A DNA stretch of 64,000 nucleotides from Prototheca cutis. Lineage: Eukaryota > Chlorophyta > Trebouxiophyceae > Chlorellales > Chlorellaceae. Made by a program: the position numbers and the translations under genes. Location: NCBI GenBank assembly GCA_002897115.2, contig BCIH01000001.1, positions 1,001,508 to 1,065,507 of the forward strand, written 5' to 3'. The notes beneath the pieces were generated by a model, which searched no databases, was not told the DNA's origin, and saw only the letters and a list, made by a program, of their open reading frames with translations. Shown here one piece after another: positions 10,600-20,351 of the stretch. Position 1 is the first letter of the stretch; every line of letters begins with the position of its first letter.

Positions 10600-11735
10600 G
10601 TGCCAGTGGACCCGGGACCCGGCGTCATGCAGCTTGGCTCGTCGCACGATTCCCGAAAATCTCTTCCAGGCCCTCCGGTGCACCACCCGCGCAGTACCCC
10701 CTCGTACGACCGCGCGAAAATATTTGTTCCGCACCAAAACCCAGTGTGAGAACAGAGCGGGGCCAGAAGGGAGCGCGCTCGTGGGCAATCGCCCTTTGGC
10801 GTTCGGGGGGCTGCGCAGCTGCGGAGGACGGAACCACCAAACCGCGCGTGCAGGCCATTGAAGCGCCTGTTAACTCCAGAAATCAAGATAATGAAGCTAT
10901 TTCGGGGATTGAGGATGCAAATGGGAGTTGTCTCTCCGCGATTATGTCGGTTTCTCGTTCGGCGTCCTGCTCGACGTCACCTGCAGCTACAAATGGAGGA
11001 AGGCCGCGTTTGATGTGTACATGATGAGGTACATGGCCATGGACAAATCCATCAAGGACGTCATTGCCTGCACAGGGTACCAGCCCAGCAGGCTTGTCGT
11101 GTTCATGGGCAATGCCAGCTTCAGGCACAACTCGCCCGGTCATCCTCCGAGTCTGGGGTGGCGCCGCTGGGCCAAGCGCATGCGGGAGGCGCACAGACTG
11201 TTGGTGATAGAGGTCGACGAGTTCCGCACGTCGCAGGCGCGCGCTGGGGTGGTTGTGCGTGTGTGGGAGTGTTTTGTGGGTGCCGGGTTGGATGGGTGTG
11301 GGCAGTGGGCCGGGCGAGCAGGTGCCTGGGGAGGTTGGAGCGGGCAGGCGCATGCATGCACACATGCACAATGTCCACGGGCTGCCGATCACGCCAATCC
11401 CAAACGCGCGANGCCGCAGATCTGTTCGGCGTGCGAGGCGCATGCGCGTCTGAGTGGATGCAGCACCGCCCGGAACACGTACGCTATCCTCGAATGCCAC
11501 AGCTGTGGCGTGGTGTGGAACCGCGACGTCAACGCCGCGCGGAACATCCGCCACCTGGGGGAGAGACTGGTCCTGACCGGCGACAGGCCGCCGCCTTTTG
11601 ATCGCAGGACCGAGCTCGCCCCCCTTGCATGTCCCCCTCCCAGGCGCTCCACCTTGTATGATTTCATCACCAAGATACTCCGCTGGCTTTGGCCTGCGGA
11701 ACAGCACCATTGAACACGAGCTGTGAGGCCAGTTT
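10600..11735 (+). mobile_element. Fanzor/TnpB-type transposable element, copy 1
   Basis: Homologous along its length to 16840-17970 on the other strand. The match begins around 10600-10680 (shared TTCCGCACCAA-like block near 10728), covers an apparently non-coding 5' part with the shared GGGGGCTGCGCAGCTG block, runs through the nuclease ORF and stops about 20 bases past its stop codon, near the shared ACCATTGAAC and GCTGTGAGGC. Flanks then diverge completely. It inserts between the HPAT gene end (10464) and the RPC4 promoter. No obvious inverted terminal repeats were seen, as expected for IS607/IS605-like or Fanzor-carrying elements, but other transposon carriers are possible. Confidence 0.7.
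10928..11713 (+). CDS. Fanzor-like RNA-guided nuclease, C-terminal half (probably 5'-truncated)
   Basis: An open frame of 261 codons. Residues 42-100 carry VVFMGNASFRHN and then VIEVDEFRTSQ, the block that in Fanzor proteins precedes the zinc ribbon. After a GT-rich stretch (about 11241-11418) that looks like an intron although it stays open, come CSAC and CHSC, two C-x2-C pairs of the zinc ribbon, and directly WNRDVNAARNIRHLG, the RuvC-III motif with its catalytic aspartate. The glutamate in VDEFRTS may be the alternative RuvC-II glutamate described for rearranged Fanzor/TnpB active sites. The RuvC-I aspartate and the N-terminal guide-binding half are not recognisable; full Fanzors are 500 residues or more, so this copy is probably inactive. 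One N lies at 11412. Confidence 0.72.
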   Translation: MSLRDYVGFSFGVLLDVTCSYKWRKAAFDVYMMRYMAMDKSIKDVIACTGYQPSRLVVFMGNASFRHNSPGHPPSLGWRRWAKRMREAHRLLVIEVDEFRTSQARAGVVVRVWECFVGAGLDGCGQWAGRAGAWGGWSGQAHACTHAQCPRAADHANPKRAXPQICSACEAHARLSGCSTARNTYAILECHSCGVVWNRDVNAARNIRHLGERLVLTGDRPPPFDRRTELAPLACPPPRRSTLYDFITKILRWLWPAEQHH

Positions 11736-12380
11736 TTTCTGGATTACCCTCGCGGATCTCTCGTGGGGTGCGCCCCCCAGGTTTTCTGGGATCGTACCCC
11801 CCCCGTCGCACCGGATCTCAACATGAGCAGCATGCAATCGCAGCCAAGTCCACACACGTTGCTTGGCCAATGCAACATGCATCCTTGTGTGATACTGTTC
11901 TAGATAATTATTTTGTATATAGAATTTTTGCATGCACCATCCATGTGCGAACTGGTAGGACGCTCGGAGACCAGGCATACACCGACGCTGCGCCCAGCGC
12001 AGCACTCCTCGGCCCGTAACCAGGCGTCGTGCAGCAGAAGATTACCGCTCATCCTAACATGGTCTAAGTAAATATCCATCGACAATACCGGCTGCCATGA
12101 AAAAGGAGGAGGACACGGCCCCCGCCCGGCTGGGCGGCCTTGCCGCTGGCCGGCCAGAAGGCACGTCAGGAGATGCGGAGGGGTGTGCTCAGGCAAGGCC
12201 CCTGCTTGTCGTAGCACGGCTCGCATGCTCATTCAGGATACAATTACGACAGACTACGTGCTGATCTGACAACGTGCACGCATCACAACATCATGCAGGT
12301 CTGAATGGGCAACGGGCGCCTCTGGCGGCGGGCGCGCCTGCACGCAAGGTGTGAGCTAGAACGATTGCTTTCCTGGAGCT
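11736..12380. other. Intergenic region before RPC4
   Basis: About 650 bases with no supported gene. The short AT-rich block near 11900-11930 contrasts with the rest. It should contain the RPC4 promoter and possibly a short first RPC4 exon, which I could not place. Confidence 0.4.
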
Positions 12381-14028
12381 GTGTGGACAGTTATTGCCTG
12401 TGCATCTTGCATATTGTGCTGTGGACCTGACACTGAGAACAATGTGCTGGCGACAACACGCCTAAACACAAGCAACCTCCTCCTGCAGGCCCGATTCAAG
12501 CCGACGAATTTTGCCCGAGTGAAGAGCGAGCCTGGTGCAGATGGCGGTGCGGGGACAAGTGGCAGCGCAGCCCCCGGCCCCGCGTCCGACTCGGCTTTCC
12601 AGGATCTGCTCCAGGCCGCTGCGGCCGACGGCCGGGCTCGAGCAGCGCGGGGCGCCCGGGGTCGTGGCGTGCCCCCACCCACCCGCGGCGCGTCGGTCCT
12701 CACGGCGTTTTCGGGTGGCGGCGAGACAGCTGTCGGTGCCCGATACGGCGCGGGGGCCTCCCTGCAACGCCGCGTCTGGGGGGCCGGCAGCTCATCCGGC
12801 ACCGACGGCGCCGGGCGCCAGCTGAAGAATCTACGCCGCGGCGGTCGTGCAGGCGGCGGTGGTGAGGGTCCTGATGCCGAGGATGATGCTGAGATGCAGG
12901 AGGATGAGGAAGAAGAGGAGCAGATGCCGTGGACGGCGACACGATACCATCCCACGACGCTGCCCCTGCCGGAAGTGTCCGAGCAGATGCGGGTCATGGG
13001 CTTGACCAAGGCCAGCGCCGGCCCAACCATCGCACGCGACTTGCTAGAGCAGCAGGTGAGCTGGTGGGTGGATGGGTGGGGTGCTGTCCTTGGTAGGTGT
13101 GTTGCCGGCCTGTTCGGAGTTGATTGATTGATTGATTACCTGATTGATCAGCAGAGACGACACATTGCAGCAAAACTTCACATTCCCCCCTAACAAGCAA
13201 ATGTCCCATAGGACGACGATCGGTCTGCGCTGGTGTCAGATCTGGCATGGCTGCGAGACCCCGACAGCAATGACGGCCGCATCTTCATGCTGCAGCTCCC
13301 ACCCGTCCTGCCGCTGCTGGTGCCCCCACAGGTTGGCACTGCAGCGGCCAGTGCAGCGCCTGGTGCAGGCCTGCATAGCAGTGGCCCCGAGCCGGCCACG
13401 CTGGCGAGTCTGGGCCAGGCGCTGGTGGGCAAGCTGCAGGTCCTGTCCTCTGGACGCGCGCGGCTGCGTATTGGGGACGTTTCGCTTGACCTCGCGGGCG
13501 GAACGCCTTGCGTCCATGGCTCCAAACTCGTGCTCCTTTCGGCCACCGCGGGCCAAGCGGTGGCGTTAGGGCCCGTGAGCCAGCGCCTGGTTGCCACCCC
13601 GGATGTCGAAGCCCTCCTCAGGTATTGGTTTGGCCGTGCCGGGTTTGCTGAGTTGGCTGACACGCAGTGGTGGTGGGTGATGGGTAGGCTGCGGGGCTGT
13701 TGTTCAAGCGACACCAGCATGACGGGCACGAGCTCTGCATCCAATACATACATGGCCACCATAGACCCCTCCCCTACCCGCGCAAATAAAACTCCTCAGC
13801 GGAGAGCCGGTGCACGAGTACCCCCTGTCGGCGGCACTGGCGGCCGATCGTTCGGTGGCCATGGAAGTGGACTTGGCAGATGATAGTGATGCTCAGCTTG
13901 CGGGGGAGAATGACGACGCTGGGCCACCCCTGGGGCTGGACGCGGTCAAGGAGCAGGACGACCTCGAACTCGTGACCAGTCCCCGCCGCGGCGGCCGAAG
14001 AGCCGCGGTGATCGACGATGACGACTGA
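12381..14028 (+). CDS. RPC4: RNA polymerase III subunit RPC4 (C53/POLR3D)
   Basis: Subunit of Pol III that forms the RPC4-RPC5 (C53/C37) module for termination and re-initiation. Exons: 12381-13055, 13212-13621, 13800-14028, all in phase. Near the N terminus ARFKPTNFARVKSEP matches the conserved FKP start of RPC4; an RGxG-rich, then acidic (EMQEDEEEEEQ) linker follows; the RPC4 domain lies in exons 2-3 with LGQALVGKLQVLSSGRARLR, IGDVSLDLAGGTPC and VATPDVEALL. In animal and yeast proteins the chain ends soon after this last motif, whereas here about 75 acidic residues follow, ending in IDDDD. The ATG at 12381 gives 36 odd residues before ARFKP; a CTGCAG acceptor at 12483-12488 makes it possible that exon 1 is further upstream. 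Confidence 0.85.
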
Positions 14029-14205
14029 TGGACACTGGGTTGCAAGGAGAAGAGTCTGCACGCCTGCCCAGAACTTGCGCTGGGGCCATGAGCTTGAGGA
14101 AACCACAAATCCCCTGCGAGACCCTAACCAAATGTGGCTTCCCTTACACGGTGACGATGACGGCAGTCTCCGAGGGGATGATGCAATCCATCAGTCAGTC
14201 AAGCC

Positions 14206-16549
14206 TCACCGGAGGATGAGGTATTTTTTGCCGTCAGGCGATGGCGTGGGATCCAGCTTGGCCACCTGCAAGGGCGTGTGTGAGGAAGGGGGGCCAGGGT
14301 TTTCCAGAAATTGGTCCCCGGCAGGCAACGCGAGCGCCAACTGGGGGAGAGCATTCACTAACCCCCAGCAGCCAGTTGTCAAGGTGCAGGGAATGGGGTC
14401 TTTCCTTCCATGCATGCGCCGCCCCCCCCCCCCCCCCAAAAAAAAAAATAAATAATAATTAAAAAAATAAATAAAAATAAAAAAAAATGGACGAACCTCT
14501 TTAACCAGCGAGGTAAAGGCACGGCTGTGTTCGCCCGATGCCCGAGCCCGGAAATGGTCCACAATTTCGCGCAGGGGCATGCGTCCCCGGCCACGCAGCA
14601 GTGCCACGATTTCCTCGCGAGTCACAGGCCCCGACGGCGGCTGTGCCGTCGTGTTTGGCAGCGCTGCTGCCGGGCCGGCAGCGGCGCTGCCGGCAGCCTC
14701 CCGCCGAACACGCTTGCCGTCTGGATGCGTCGGCGACGGCGATGGCGACCGCATTGTTTGAGGGGGCCCAGTTGTTGCAACCCCGCTGCTGCTTCCAGGG
14801 ACAGCCGCACTCGCACCAGGCAGCGGAGGGGGGGTGGCTTTGCGCTTCCGTGCCACAGCGTCCCCTGCCTCTGTACTCGCAGGTGCACCACCGCCACCAC
14901 CTTGCGCAACCGCCGCCGCAGCATCACGCTGCGCCATGGCATCGAGGTCTTCGTCCTCGTCGCCGCTGCTGAGGCCATCGCTTTCGCCGACATCGTCACC
15001 GGCGCCGGCGCCGGGACCATCGTCATCGGACGAATAGGCGGGGCCCGGTCCCGGCGAAGAGTCCTCACCATCGCTGGCCTGTGCCCCATTGCCGCCACGT
15101 GAGCCCTGGCGCAGCAGGCGCCGCACGGCACGCCGCACCCCCGTGGGCCCGTCGGCATCGCCATCGCTGTCCTCGCCGTCGCCGCCGCCCGCACCACCAT
15201 GGCGATTACGGGGAGGACTGGGCCGCCCTGCCGCTGCTGCGCCGACCTCATCCCCTTCTTCGTCGGGGTCCATGTCTAAGTCATCGTCCGCGTGCTCATC
15301 TTCGTGGTCCCAGTCCTCGGCCGCAGCATCGGGCCCGTCGCCGCCGGGCCCCGGTCCCGCCACGCCGGGACCGGGGGCATCGTCATCATCATCCCCAGCG
15401 TTCCGCGCCTGTTGCGCGGCCGCGCCCGCGCCGCCGTTGGTGCCCGATGTCTTTTGTGCTCCTGTATGGTGTTCATGGGTGCAGCCACAGAGCGGCAGAG
15501 ACGTCACCTGCTTTTGCTCAGGCATTGCTCTGACGTGTGGCAGAGCACAGGCACCCGGCAGGAACGGTGGTCATCACCACAGTGGTCCGAAAGGCTTTCT
15601 GCAAGATAAAAAGGTTCAACAGCGACCACCCCACACCAAGCGAACCACTCCTCACATCCTGAAAAAAGTTCACAAAGTAAACCCCAAACATACTCAACAC
15701 GAGCATTCACCTCTGGCGGGCTCGGCGGCGGCGCGAGTGGCGGCCCGTGCCTTGATGGCTCGCCACTCCTCGTCGCTGTCGGCCCCGTCATCTTCACGGT
15801 CAGCGGCGCCGGCCTCCCTGACCCCCGGCTCCGAGCTCGCGTCGCCACCCGAGGCCTGCAGCGCGGCCGCCAGTCGCGGGTTGACGCGCTCGCCCTGGAG
15901 CCGGGCAGCTGCCATCGCAGCCTCGGCCGCCTCCAGCCTGGGCTTTTTTAACATACGTTTCTTTTATTGTTTTTGTCATGTGATATCACAGATTTGGAGC
16001 CACCAGGGTCAGGCATGCGTTCCCAAGCTAGATCCCCCATTCTTTATCCTCACGTCTGTCCCGGGCGAAGGCTCTCTGGACGAAAGGTCACCCAGTTGTC
16101 GACTGGCACAGCGACAAAGTCAGCGCTGCCACGCTCCTTGACCAACATGAAGTAGGAACTCGCGCCCAGGGCAGCCTCCGGCACGCCCCGCAGCGATCGG
16201 CCCCCGGGTGGCTTGAGCCGCCAGCGCCGCTGCTCCTGAGGCTTGGGCCTGCACGTTTATTGTTGGCGCGTATGCACGTGTCAGTGGATCCCATACCTCG
16301 AGCGTTACGCCCCACCATGCCATACCGCGATCCCATGACCTTTGGCACCGCTCACTTGGGTCCCCGGGGGGCGAAGGAGGAGCTGGGTTGGGCAGCTTCC
16401 TCGTCCTCGGCCTCCATTCGCCAGGGTCCTCCGCTGGCCCCGAGCCCGAGGTCTGGCACTTCCGATGGAAACCGGCCCATGAAATACTGCAGGAATGCAT
16501 AGTCCGAGCCCGCTGCCCGGACATTGAAGGTCTGGCTCTGGCCTGACAT
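14206..16549 (-). CDS. TFIIFa: General transcription factor TFIIF, alpha subunit (RAP74)
   Basis: Pol II initiation and elongation factor subunit. Five minus-strand exons join in phase: 16356-16549, 16054-16248, 15711-15937, 14497-15461, 14206-14265, giving 546 residues (human 517). The N-terminal dimerisation domain shows QTFNVRAAGSDYAFLQYFMG, then RWRLKPPGG, SSYFMLVKERGSADFVAVPV and DNWVTFRPE followed by LEAAEAAMAA, parallel to the ...NWYNFTPLA..TLTAEEAEEA part of RAP74. The middle, about 270 residues, is acidic and glycine/serine-rich (GDDDDD, EEGDEVG). The C-terminal winged helix is split by intron 4: VTREEIVALLRGRGRMPLRE, then AKLDPTPSPDGKKYLILR. Convergent with RPC4, only 177 bases apart. 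A TTACA (TGTAA on the coding strand) lies 58 bases past the stop. Confidence 0.9.
14425..14490. repeat. Low-complexity poly-C/poly-A intron tract
   Basis: Poly-C run followed by A/T-only sequence within TFIIF alpha intron 4; on the coding strand it is a T-rich then G-rich run. It interrupts the winged-helix coding region only as an intron. Confidence 0.9.
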
Positions 16550-16839
16550 CCCGATCACTTGGCCTGCACACCAGCAGGCCCAGTCCGCTGTCAGCCTCCG
16601 TTTCAGCAACGAATGAACCACATTAGGCGCATTTCATTCGGCAATGGAGATTGGCGCATGCGTGCACGGATGTAAACACCCTACTCCCCCTGCAGTCGTG
16701 GCGGGGTTTCGAACGGTGGGTTCCGACTTCAGAAAAAATTGGGGCGGGGGGGGGGGCACCCCCCAACAGCGCCCGTCCCGGCCGGGTACGGCCCGGCGGA
16801 GAGAAGCGCCACACGAGGATACCGAGCAACAAAGTTACT
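16550..16839. other. TFIIF alpha upstream region
   Basis: About 290 bases between the TFIIF alpha start codon and the right-hand homology limit of the second Fanzor-like element. A G11 run is at 16742-16757. Nothing else is supported. Confidence 0.4.
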
Positions 16840-17970
16840 GGGCATTGCCTCACAGCACGCGTTCAATGGTGCTGATCAGCAGTGCAGGGCCTGCGGCAAA
16901 TCTTGGTGACCAGATCATATCAGGTGGAGCGCCCAGGAGGCAGGGGATGTGCAGGGGGGGGAGCTTGGTTTTGCGATCAAAAGGCGGCGGTCTTTTGCCG
17001 GTCAGGACCAGTCTCTCCCCCAGGTGACGGATGTTCCATGCCATGTTGATGTCACGGTTCCACACCACGCCACACCTCTGGCATTTGAGGATGGCATATT
17101 TGTTCCGGGCGGTGCTGCATCCACCCAGGCGCTTATGCGCCTCGCATGCCGAACAAATCTGCGGCGTTGCACGTTTGAGATCGGCGTGACCAGCAGCCCG
17201 TGGACACTGTGTGCGCACGTGCACCTGCCCTGCTCCAACCCCCTCTGCACCTGCTCGCCCGGCCCATTGCCCGCACCCATCCAACCCGGCACCCACAAGA
17301 CACCCCCACACATGCGCAACCCCCCAGCGTGCGCCTGCGATGTGCGGAACTCGTCGACCTCTATCGCCAGCAGTCCGTGTGCCTCCCGTATGCGCTTGGC
17401 CCAGCGGCGCCACCCCAGACTCGGAGGATGACCGGGCGAGTTGTGCCTGAAGCTGGCATTGCCCATGAACACGACAAGCCTGCTGGGCTGGTACCCTGTG
17501 CAGGCAATGACGTCCTTGATGGATTCGTCCATGCCTTATAGCTCATCATGTACACATCAAACGCGTCCTTCTTCCATTTGTAGCTGCAGGTGACGTCGAG
17601 CAGGGCGCCGAACGAGAAACCGGCATAATCGCAGAGTTACAACTCCTATTTGTATCGTCAATCCCCGAAATCATTTCATTCTCTTTATTTCTGGGGTTAA
17701 TAGGCGTTGCAAGGGCCTGTGCGCGCGGCTTGGTGGCCCCGTCCTCCACAGCTGCGCAGCCCCCGAACGTGGAAGGGTGGCTGCCCACGAATGCGCTCCG
17801 TACTGGCCGCGTCATGTTCTCAGACCGTGCGGTTGGTGCGGAATAAACATCCTCGTGCAGTCATACAAGGGGTGCTGCACGGAAGGGGCTGGGAGGGATT
17901 TTTGAAGATCGTGCTATCCCCGTTTCGAACGAGCCTCCCCCCATCTTATCGGGACGCGATACCCGAAGCT
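16840..17970 (-). mobile_element. Fanzor/TnpB-type transposable element, copy 2 (inverted relative to copy 1)
   Basis: Read on the minus strand it matches copy 1 from its left to its right end, with a block of roughly 120 identical bases in the VDEFRTS-upstream region. The two copies face each other about 5 kb apart with RPC4 and TFIIF alpha between them. The right end stops near 16843, just upstream of TFIIF alpha. The high identity argues for a recent common source. Confidence 0.7.
16850..17650 (-). pseudogene. Fanzor-like nuclease remnant, frameshifted
   Basis: Same protein as in copy 1. A one-base deletion near 17543-17550 shifts the frame between FDVYMMSYK and the region matching SIKDVIACTGYQ. 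In-frame stops also lie upstream of the region matching RDYVGFSFG. The stretch with VDEFRTSQ is intact in its own frame. The zinc ribbon (CSAC, CQRC) and RuvC-III survive in another frame as WNRDINMAWNI, with the usual NAA changed to NMA. The protein would not be made without splicing or frameshifting, so I call it broken. Confidence 0.7.
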
Positions 17971-18260
17971 TCCATCAGGGAGAGAACTCTCGAGCCCAGG
18001 GATTATCTAGCGTTTTCCAGAGACAGCTGCAGCCAACCGCGCAATCCAAATAAAAAGCATGACAGTCGGAGGTATGTAGAATGACAGCGCAACTGCATTG
18101 GATGGCATTGTGAGTCCCCCCTCGGGGCCGAGACATCCCCTCGTAGGCGACAGTGTGGCCCAGCGACCGCAAGGCCTGCCCGAAGGCTGGCAGCGGTGAG
18201 CCCTGGCCACGGTCCATTACATTCACCTTACCTTGACTGTGGACGCCGAGGACGCAACCC
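17971..18260. other. Region upstream of DnaJ with a small minus-strand hydrophobic ORF
   Basis: On the minus strand, 18007-18108 encodes a 33-residue peptide starting MPSNAVALSFYIPPT and carrying one hydrophobic segment (VMLFIWIARLAAAV) and a basic end. It could be the last exon of a small single-pass membrane protein, or chance. No family is recognised. The remainder is the presumed DnaJ promoter. Confidence 0.25.
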
Positions 18261-19807
18261 ATGGCTGGAATGGGTGTGGACTACTACGCCGTGCTGGGAC
18301 TGCAACCCGGCTGCGACGAGGGTCAGATTAGAAAAGGTGTGTGGGCCTGCGGGACACCCTCGGCGACTGGTGTTGGCCCGTTGCAGCTCTTCCATGTTNG
18401 ATAATGCACTCATGACGTCCATTGGTGCTCCCCTGCAGCCTACCACAAGCTTGCAATGAAGTATCACCCGGTAGGTTCCCGCCAGTTCTGGCGAACCCAT
18501 GCTGTTGCCTGTGAGGTGGTGCTGTGGACCATGTTCCGCACCCCATTGCATGTGCATACATGCAAAAATGTGTAATTTTATGAGAAAGCAATGGCTGCGA
18601 CCTCACCACAAACCCCCATGCCCTACCTGGGCGGCAGGACAAGTCGCAATCAGAGGGCCAGCCCAGTGCCCAGCGGTTCCGGGAGCTGCGCGAGGCGTAC
18701 GAGGTGCTGGGGGACCCCAAACGCCGTGCGATGTACGACAGCTGGCGACCCCTGTCCTTTACCGCGAGCTGCTGGACAGGCAGCTTTGAAATGCCGGGTC
18801 CAGTGCCGTTTGAAGGCACCGCCGTCAACGGGACCGCGCCCGGTGCGAAAGCGGCGCGGGCACGGTGCCCTGCTGCCTTTGCGGGCTTTGCCGCCTGTTC
18901 CGCAGCCTTTCAGCAGCACTTTCACAAGGAATTCTATGGCGCCTTTGGAACGTTGTTCGGCGACGAAATGGACGACTTGGGTGCATCAGCGGAGGCGCAG
19001 TCGGGAAGCGACAACAGCGCACCGCCGCCGCCGCGGCGCGCACGGCCGCCGCCTTCCCCGGGCGGCACAGCAGCCCCATCGGCGTCGTCGCCAGGACCTC
19101 GGAAAAAGGACGGTGCGATCGAGGCCCCCCTGCACTGCTCGCTGGAGGAGCTGTACCACGGCACGACCAAGCGCATGCGCATCGACCGGCAGGTCCTGGG
19201 TCCGGGGGGCGTGCCGGCCCGACGCAGCGAGGTGCTGAGCATCCAGGTCATGCCCGGCTGGCGGGCGGGGACGCGGGTTACGTTTGCCGAGCACGGCGAC
19301 GAGCGGCCAGGGCGGGTGCCAGCAGATGTTGTGTTTGTCGTCTCCGAGCGCCCGCACGAGGTGTTCACTCGCCAAGGCGCCGACCTGCACTGCACGCGGC
19401 GCCTGGCCCTGGTCGATGCGCTGTGTGGATGCAGCCTAGCGCTGACGACGCTGGATGGACGGGAGGTGACGATGGACGTCCCGCCGTGCGCCGCGCTGGC
19501 GCCCGGCCAAATCCGGGTCGTCCCGGGCGAGGGCATGCCCACGGGAAAGGGGCTCCCTGGTGAGCGGGGCGACCTGCACGTCGGATTCGAAATTGTTTTT
19601 CCATCGGAACTCCCGCCAGGGGCCTGTGAACTCCTGCGCGCCGTGCTGCCCCCGGGCGAACCCGGAGGCGAACCCGGGCCGCCGCCGCCGCCACCTCCAG
19701 TCTCTGTGAATTCCGCTGCCACAGCAGCCAAATCCTTCAGGGCTGAAGGCATCGCGGCAGTCCATGCGGCCGCGAGAGCTGCCGCACGGGAACCTGCGAC
19801 TGCATAA
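18261..19807 (+). CDS. Class II (DNAJB-type) DnaJ/Hsp40 co-chaperone
   Basis: Hsp70 co-chaperone, probably cytosolic. Exons 18261-18336, 18439-18470 and 18638-19807 join in phase, giving 425 residues. The J domain opens with DYYAVLGLQPGCDEGQIRK, then YHKLAMKYHP and DKSQSEG; the HPD triplet is split exactly between exons 2 and 3. REAYEVLGDPKRRAMYD ends the J domain. A variable linker with proline-rich tracts follows in place of the G/F region. The C-terminal substrate-binding domains show LEELYHGTTKRMRIDRQVLG, IQVMPGWRAGTRVTFAEHGD, HEVFTRQGADLHCTRRLALV and GEGMPTGKGLPGERGDL, as in DNAJB1/4/13. No zinc-finger CxxCxGxG repeats, hence class II. The linker is longer than in animal DNAJB proteins and the C terminus is alanine-rich. 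Confidence 0.93.
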
Positions 19808-20351
19808 CATTGAGAGGTAGTGTGTGCTCCCGACCGCCTCCTGTGCCTTTTTGCGACTGGCTGCGCGGCCGACCGACATGTCACCCCAGAGGCCCCACCT
19901 GCCCGCTGCGGACACCCGCCGCGATCCCAGTTCTCAGCTGGAGCAGGGCCCTCCCCTGTACTTGAGTCCTGGCGGCTAGCAGCCTGAGAAACGTACCAGA
20001 AGCTGCCCGGCTGTTGACCGCTCCTGCCATACGCCCGGACGACCGCTTTCTCGGCATGGGCACTGCTCCGCAGCGCTGTCTCCCCTTTGGGGCTCAAATC
20101 GATATTCTTTGTGAAACCCTCATGGGCCCAGCGCTGCCCACCTGTTTCCTGACATGGCAACTGTGTGAGGCCCCACATGCACGCGTACATACAGCAATCC
20201 CCATCCCCCGCCTCGCATCACGGGTGGATTTATTTTTCCTGTACTCTGTTGCTCTCCTTTGTTGCAGCTGGGCTCCGCGCTTCGTGGATGGGCGGCCGAG
20301 CTGTGATTGTCCACGAGCCACCCGCCATTCTGTCTCTCTTTTTCGCCGCAG
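19808..20351. other. Intergenic region
   Basis: About 540 bases following the DnaJ stop. No gene is supported; a CTGGGCTCCGCGCTTCG exon-like block at about 20270-20305, preceded by a T-rich acceptor, may belong to the unidentified exons that follow. Confidence 0.35.

Noticed and set aside
10590..10640. PVDPGPGVM in a short ORF upstream of the Fanzor-like ORF, resembling a RuvC-I DPG motif
   Set aside because: The frame closes soon after, the second copy does not preserve DPG, and nothing around it fits the RuvC-I context.
16695..16725. TTCGAA inside a GGTTTCGAACGG-like context, resembling a tRNA T loop
   Set aside because: The flanking bases do not form a T stem, and no acceptor, D or anticodon arm is present on either strand.
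18934..20190. 418-codon minus-strand ORF opposite DnaJ
   Set aside because: It is a GC-rich antisense shadow of the DnaJ exon, Arg/Gly/Pro/Ser-rich, without homology.
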